A stretch of 64,000 bases of DNA from JABFXC01 sp045804265. GTDB taxonomy: Bacteria; Gemmatimonadota; Gemmatimonadetes; Gemmatimonadales; Gemmatimonadaceae. Every line of letters begins with the position of its first letter. Positions within the stretch are counted from its first letter, which is position 1. The position numbers and the translations under genes were made by a program. Below the pieces are notes generated by a model. That model made no database searches. It had not been told where the DNA came from and was given only the letters and a program-made list of their open reading frames with translations. Where the stretch lies: positions 17,645-81,644 of the forward strand of contig JBJMNK010000021.1 in NCBI GenBank assembly GCA_045804265.1. Direction: 5' to 3'. Below are positions 58,158 through 64,000 of this stretch, one piece after another.

Positions 58158-58469
58158 CTACTCGGCCCGTTCGCTGACCGGAACCGCCTTGGCCTGCAGC
58201 TTCGTCGCGAGGCGTGCCTCGTGGCGGCGCTTGAGCATCCCGGCCTTGCGGATGATCGAGCGAACCGTGTCGGTCGGCTGCGCGCCAACGTTCAGCCAGT
58301 GCTCGATGCGCGCTTCGTCCAGTGTCACCGATCCCTCGGTCTGGCGCGGGGCATACGTGCCGACGATCTCGATGAAGCGGCCGTCGCGCGGGCTGGTGGC
58401 GTCGGCGACGACGATGCGGTACATGGGGGCCTTCTTCCGGCCAACCCGGCGGAGTCGAATCTTGACCAT
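58158..58469 (-). CDS. rpsP: 30S ribosomal protein bS16
   Basis: 103 aa. Start MVKIRLRRVGRKKAPMYRIV, central DGRFIEIVGTYAPR and DEARIEHWLNVGAQPTDTV are conserved in bS16, a 5'-domain 30S protein. A GGGAG site lies 7 bp upstream, and a CGTTAGGC octamer (58481-58488) sits beside it. It heads the rpsP-rimM-trmD operon. The 224-bp gap to ffh holds inverted repeats and no gene. Confidence 0.97.
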   Translation of the reverse strand: MVKIRLRRVGRKKAPMYRIVVADATSPRDGRFIEIVGTYAPRQTEGSVTLDEARIEHWLNVGAQPTDTVRSIIRKAGMLKRRHEARLATKLQAKAVPVSERAE

Positions 58470-58570
58470 CGTGTATCTCCCGTTAGGCAGAGGGATTCTC
58501 GGTACTGCTCCGGGCTCCTCGCGTGCGCGGTAAATCCGCGCCGCACCCGGTGTGGTGCAACTGCAACTAC

Positions 58571-58680
58571 AGCGATAAGCGGTAAGCTATAAGCAGTCAG
58601 CGGACGGCGTTGCGCTGCGGCAGCTCTGACGGGGTGCGCTCGCTGCTCGCCGCTTATCGCTTACTGCCGACCTGCGTCTA
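58571..58680. repeat. Inverted AGCGATAAGCGG-type intergenic repeats
   Basis: AGCGATAAGCGG at 58571-58582 is repeated inverted at 58650-58661, and each is flanked by further imperfect GTAAGC/ATAAGCAG (left) or TTACTGC/TACTGCTG (right) units. The whole could fold into a stem of about 30 nt with a large loop. It lies between ffh and rpsP. Related short units occur at 21003-21038. Confidence 0.65.
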
Positions 58681-58693
58681 CTGCTGACCGGCG

Positions 58694-60016
58694 TCAAAAG
58701 CGGGGGAAGCCACCGACCCGCCCTCCAGCTGACGCTTTCTTCATCATCTTCTGCATGTCGCGGAACTGATCGAGCAGGCGGTTCACTTCGTTCACGGGAC
58801 GGCCGCACCCTTTCGCGATCCGCGCGCGGCGCGAGCCGTTGATGATCGAGGGCGTCTTCCGCTCGGCGGGCGTCATCGAGAGCACGATCGCCTCGAGATG
58901 CTTCATGCGCTTGGGGTCGGCGGCCTTCGCCTGCTTGAGCATCTTCGAGTTGACGCCCGGCAGCATCTTGAGCACTCCCTCGAGCGGTCCGAGCTTCTCG
59001 ATCTGCTTCATCGCGGTGAGGAAGTCCCCCAGGTCCATTCCTTCCTTGCGGACCTTTTTCTCGAGCTTCTTCGCCTCATCCGCGTCGAAGGTCGCCTGCG
59101 CCTTCTCCACCAGGCTGAGGACGTCGCCCTGCTGGAGGATACGCCCCGCCATGCGCTCGGGGTGGAACTCCTCGAGCGCGTCGGGCTTCTCACCGACGCC
59201 GATGTACTTGATCGGCTTCTTCGTGACGCCGTAGATCGAGAGCGCGGCGCCGCCGCGAGCGTCGCCGTCCATCTTGGTGAGGATGACGCCGGTGATGCCT
59301 AACGCCTTGTCGAACCCTTCGGCGATGCGGACCGCTTCCTGGCCGGTCATCCCGTCGGCGACGAACATGATCTCGTCAGGCCTGACGGCGTCCTTCAGGC
59401 GCACCAGCTCCTGCATCATCTGCTCGTCGATCTGCAGGCGTCCCGCCGTGTCGACGATGACGACGCGGTCGCGCTCACGCTTCGCCTGGTCGATGCCGGC
59501 TCTCGCGATCTTGACGACGTCGGTCGTCGAGCGATCGGAGTAGACCGGGACGTCGAGCTGCTTGCCGAGCGTCTCGAGCTGGTCGATGGCGGCAGGGCGA
59601 TACACGTCGGCGGCCACCAGCCGGGTCGGTCGTCCCTCGCCCTTGAGCCGCCGGGCGAGCTTTCCGGCGGTGGTCGTCTTGCCTGAGCCCTGCAGGCCGA
59701 CCATCATCACCACGGTCGGCGGGATCGAGCTGAGCTTGAGCCCTTCGCGCCGTTCGCCGAGCATCGCGGTGAGCTCGTCATGAACGATCTTGATGAGCTG
59801 CTGCGCCGGCGAGACCGTCCGCAGCTGCGACACGCCAACGGCCTTCTTCTCGACGCGCTCGAGAAATTCGCGCGTGAGCTGGAAGTTGACGTCGGCCTCG
59901 AGCAGGACGCGGCGCACTTCCCGGAGCCCATCCTTGATGTCGGCTTCGGTCAGGACTCCACGCCCGCGCAGGCGGGCGAAGGTGGCCTCGAGTTTTTCGC
60001 TGAGCTCATCGAACAT
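58694..60016 (-). CDS. ffh: Signal recognition particle protein Ffh
   Basis: 440 aa. NG domain with GTPase motifs GLQGSGKTTTAGKLA (G1), DTAGRLQ (G3), TKMDGDARGG (G4 region) and the M domain rich in Met and Lys (GPLEGVLKMLPGVNSKMLKQ; SRRARIAKGCGRPVNEVNRLL), which binds 4.5S RNA and signal peptides. The C-terminal tail is short (GGRVGGFPRF). It targets inner-membrane proteins to the translocon. It is in the usual place upstream of rpsP and divergent from lon. Confidence 0.97.
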   Translation of the reverse strand: MFDELSEKLEATFARLRGRGVLTEADIKDGLREVRRVLLEADVNFQLTREFLERVEKKAVGVSQLRTVSPAQQLIKIVHDELTAMLGERREGLKLSSIPPTVVMMVGLQGSGKTTTAGKLARRLKGEGRPTRLVAADVYRPAAIDQLETLGKQLDVPVYSDRSTTDVVKIARAGIDQAKRERDRVVIVDTAGRLQIDEQMMQELVRLKDAVRPDEIMFVADGMTGQEAVRIAEGFDKALGITGVILTKMDGDARGGAALSIYGVTKKPIKYIGVGEKPDALEEFHPERMAGRILQQGDVLSLVEKAQATFDADEAKKLEKKVRKEGMDLGDFLTAMKQIEKLGPLEGVLKMLPGVNSKMLKQAKAADPKRMKHLEAIVLSMTPAERKTPSIINGSRRARIAKGCGRPVNEVNRLLDQFRDMQKMMKKASAGGRVGGFPRF

Positions 60017-60166
60017 AGCCCTGAAACGTAGCGGCGATTAGACTTCCGTTCAAGGCGCACTCCCTGCCCGATTCGCTGCCGCGATAGCGGGCATATGGAG
60101 TGCGTGGCTTGGCGCCCTGTCCCTCCGCCGGCGCCGGCCGACGCACCCTGGCAACGCAGCCCGCTC

Positions 60167-62674
<2,508 letters not shown>

Positions 62675-62695
62675 CCTCATCGCGGAGCGTTAGGC

Positions 62696-63463
62696 CTACG
62701 GCGTCAGCTTCACCGCGCCGGGGTCGACGATGTCCGCCGAGGCACCGGCCGGGACGTCGACGTACATGACGTAACTCCGGCCGGCGAGCTCGCCGCCGAC
62801 GACGCGCAGCGTGCGCGCGGTCCCGGAATACTGGGTGCCGCCGGTGATCGCCGTCTCGTGCTGGTTGCCGAACCTCCGGCTGATCGTGCTCTTGAGCAGG
62901 TCGCCGAACTCGCCCGCATCGAGCGCGCTGTCCCAGACCGTGAACCAGACGATGCCCTCGCCCTTCGGCGTGCGCACGACCATGAGGCGATCACCGTCCC
63001 AGCCGTTGGCCCCGCGCACCGACGACGCCTGGTCGTGGAGCGCACTGAAGAGGAATATCCGCGTTCCGAATTCTCCGAAGACGTCGTCGTAGATCTTCGT
63101 CGCGTTTCGTGGCGACGGCAGCGTGACTGTCGTCGGGACGTCGGGCGGGTTCGATTCGTACGCGCGCGGGTGCATCACCTGCTCGGTCGATTGCGGCATC
63201 CGGTCGAACGGCTGCTTCCCCGGCGACGTTTCCTGGAAGCGCTTCACGAAATCCGCACCGCTGAGATACGGGAAGATCAGCGTCTCCTGGATGTAGAGCG
63301 GCGCCCGCGAGAACAGTGGCATCTGCGCGGAATTCTTGCGCACGGTCTCGCGAATGCCGTCCCAGCCGCCGGGGATCGCGCTCAAGTCGTTGTTGGTCGC
63401 GATGCGCAGCTGCTCGTAGACCGCCTGTCCCTCGATCACCGCCTGCGCCGCGGCGGCGCGGTC
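62696..63463 (-). CDS. Hypothetical protein, 5' end lost at a junction
   Basis: About 255 residues of coding-type sequence, ending at TAG 62696-62698. It starts abruptly near 63463 (AAAAQAVIEGQAVYEQLR) with no start codon, signal or ribosome site; further upstream the frame is only the antisense of the next gene. Features include NNDLSAIPGGWDGIRETV, an Arg/Phe region FSRAPLYIQETLIFPYLSG and a beta-rich C-terminus. The EGQAVYEQLR phrase suggests a larger periplasmic protein of the kind found in Gemmatimonadota, but the family is not certain. I treat it as a 5'-truncated gene. Confidence 0.6.
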   Translation of the reverse strand, partial: DRAAAAQAVIEGQAVYEQLRIATNNDLSAIPGGWDGIRETVRKNSAQMPLFSRAPLYIQETLIFPYLSGADFVKRFQETSPGKQPFDRMPQSTEQVMHPRAYESNPPDVPTTVTLPSPRNATKIYDDVFGEFGTRIFLFSALHDQASSVRGANGWDGDRLMVVRTPKGEGIVWFTVWDSALDAGEFGDLLKSTISRRFGNQHETAITGGTQYSGTARTLRVVGGELAGRSYVMYVDVPAGASADIVDPGAVKLTP

Positions 63464-64000
63464 GCCGTCGTCTACGTGGCCGCGCTGGCGGTGCTGCTGC
63501 TGCTCGGACTCGTCTTCGTCCCGCCGCTGGTGACGCAGGTCTCGAAGTTCTTCACGGCGGCGCCGACGCTGCTGGACCAGCTCACGAAGGGCCACGGGCC
63601 GCTCGGGATCCTGGAGCGCAAGTACCACGTCGTCGAGCACGCCCGAACGCTCACCTCCGGCGGCGGCGGTGGCGGCGGTGGTGGGCTGATGGGCTCGGCC
63701 GGCTCCGCCTTCGCGGCGGTCGAAGGGGTCGCGGCGACCGTCCTCGGCGGGGTCGTGATCGCGTTCCTGACCTTCTTCATGCTGCTCGAGGGCCCCGACT
63801 GGCGGGCGCGCGTCACGGGCCTGATCCCGGACCAGCACCGCGGCAGCGTCGAGCGCGTCGGCGCGGGCGTCTACCGCTCGGTCGGCGGCTTCGTCACCGG
63901 CAACCTGCTCGCCAGCCTCCTCGCCGGGTTCGTGGTGACGATGATCATGCTGATCGCGGGCGTGCCCTACGCCGTCCCTATCGGGCTCTTCGTGGTGGTC
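63449..64000 (+). CDS. AI-2E/PerM-family transporter, both ends missing
   Basis: An open frame from the junction near 63449 to the window edge encodes AVAVVYVAALAVLLLLGLVF then VPPLVTQVSKFFTAAPTLLDQL, a run of nine glycines, VLGGVVIAFLTFFMLLEGPDWR and GNLLASLLAGFVVTMIML, matching the core of AI-2E-family permeases. The first one or two helices and any start codon are absent: upstream of the junction the sequence belongs to the opposite-strand gene. The 3' end is cut by the window. These eight-helix proteins act as inner-membrane exporters or Na+/H+ antiporters; substrate unknown. A GTG at 63476 could start a short product but would lack the N-terminal helices. Confidence 0.75.

Noticed and set aside
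62696..63838. Full 380-codon frame on the minus strand
   Set aside because: The first 125 codons are the antisense of the AI-2E transporter; only the part below about 63463 looks like a real protein.

Overview
The window looks like chromosomal DNA of a high-GC (roughly two-thirds G+C), Gram-negative-type, free-living bacterium. The best guess is the phylum Gemmatimonadota. The reasons are two SusC/SusD-type TonB-dependent uptake operons driven by ordinary sigma-70 promoters (not the Bacteroidetes -33/-7 type), many lipoproteins with clear lipoboxes, and a high-GC housekeeping core (uvrA, purEK, uppS, holB, moaC, zwf, gnd, rplS, rnhB, trmD, rimM, rpsP, ffh, lon). The phylum is inferred from gene content, not from a marker phylogeny. 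No rRNA, CRISPR array, prophage, transposase or recognisable defence island was found.

Layout. 0-6 kb: the C-terminus of an unknown (possibly HD-phosphohydrolase) gene, then a minus-strand block with an ABC exporter, a triple-FHA membrane-anchored protein, a PP2C phosphatase, a small helical protein and an uncharacterised lipoprotein/membrane-hairpin pair. 6-14 kb: tandem YeaQ-like membrane proteins, uvrA, tRNA-Asn with a strong terminator, purE-purK, a lipoprotein Cu/Zn superoxide dismutase, a metallophosphoesterase and a nucleotidyltransferase. 14-21 kb: a minus-strand run of a membrane protein, a winged-helix regulator, uppS, a DUF4173-like membrane protein, a large AAA-LuxR regulator and a GNAT acetyltransferase; two similar operator-like inverted repeats flank the regulator genes. 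21-32 kb: a PfpI/DJ-1 protein, a CPA2 antiporter, a DUF3293-like protein, holB, moaC, two convergent lytic transglycosylases sharing a bidirectional terminator, a class-A-beta-lactamase-like hydrolase, a PAS-GAF histidine kinase and tRNA-Lys. 32-42 kb: a trimodular GH18-deacetylase-glycosyltransferase, a lipoprotein, a cyclase, gnd-zwf, an RNB-domain RNase and csp-rpsU. 42-57 kb: a TPR-trypsin protease, rplS-rnhB-SDR, a plug-domain lipoprotein and two SusCD operons. 57-64 kb: trmD-rimM-rpsP, ffh and lon, then a suspicious head-to-head junction of two 5'-truncated genes near 63.45 kb.

The most striking feature not explained by the genes is an octamer, CGTTAGGC (complement GCCTAACG). I count about 45 exact copies in 64 kb, several times to an order of magnitude above composition-based expectation. 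It occurs inside genes in more than one reading frame, in intergenic DNA, and repeatedly as the stop codon itself; in one case a single copy provides the stop codons of two convergent genes. It behaves like a genome-wide DNA-level signal (uptake-, Chi-, KOPS- or HIP1-like) and is the main candidate here for something undescribed. Other notable points are near-identical promoters on both susC operons, a roughly 490-nt leader on one of them, and the splitting of the usual rpsP-rimM-trmD-rplS-rnhB cluster.
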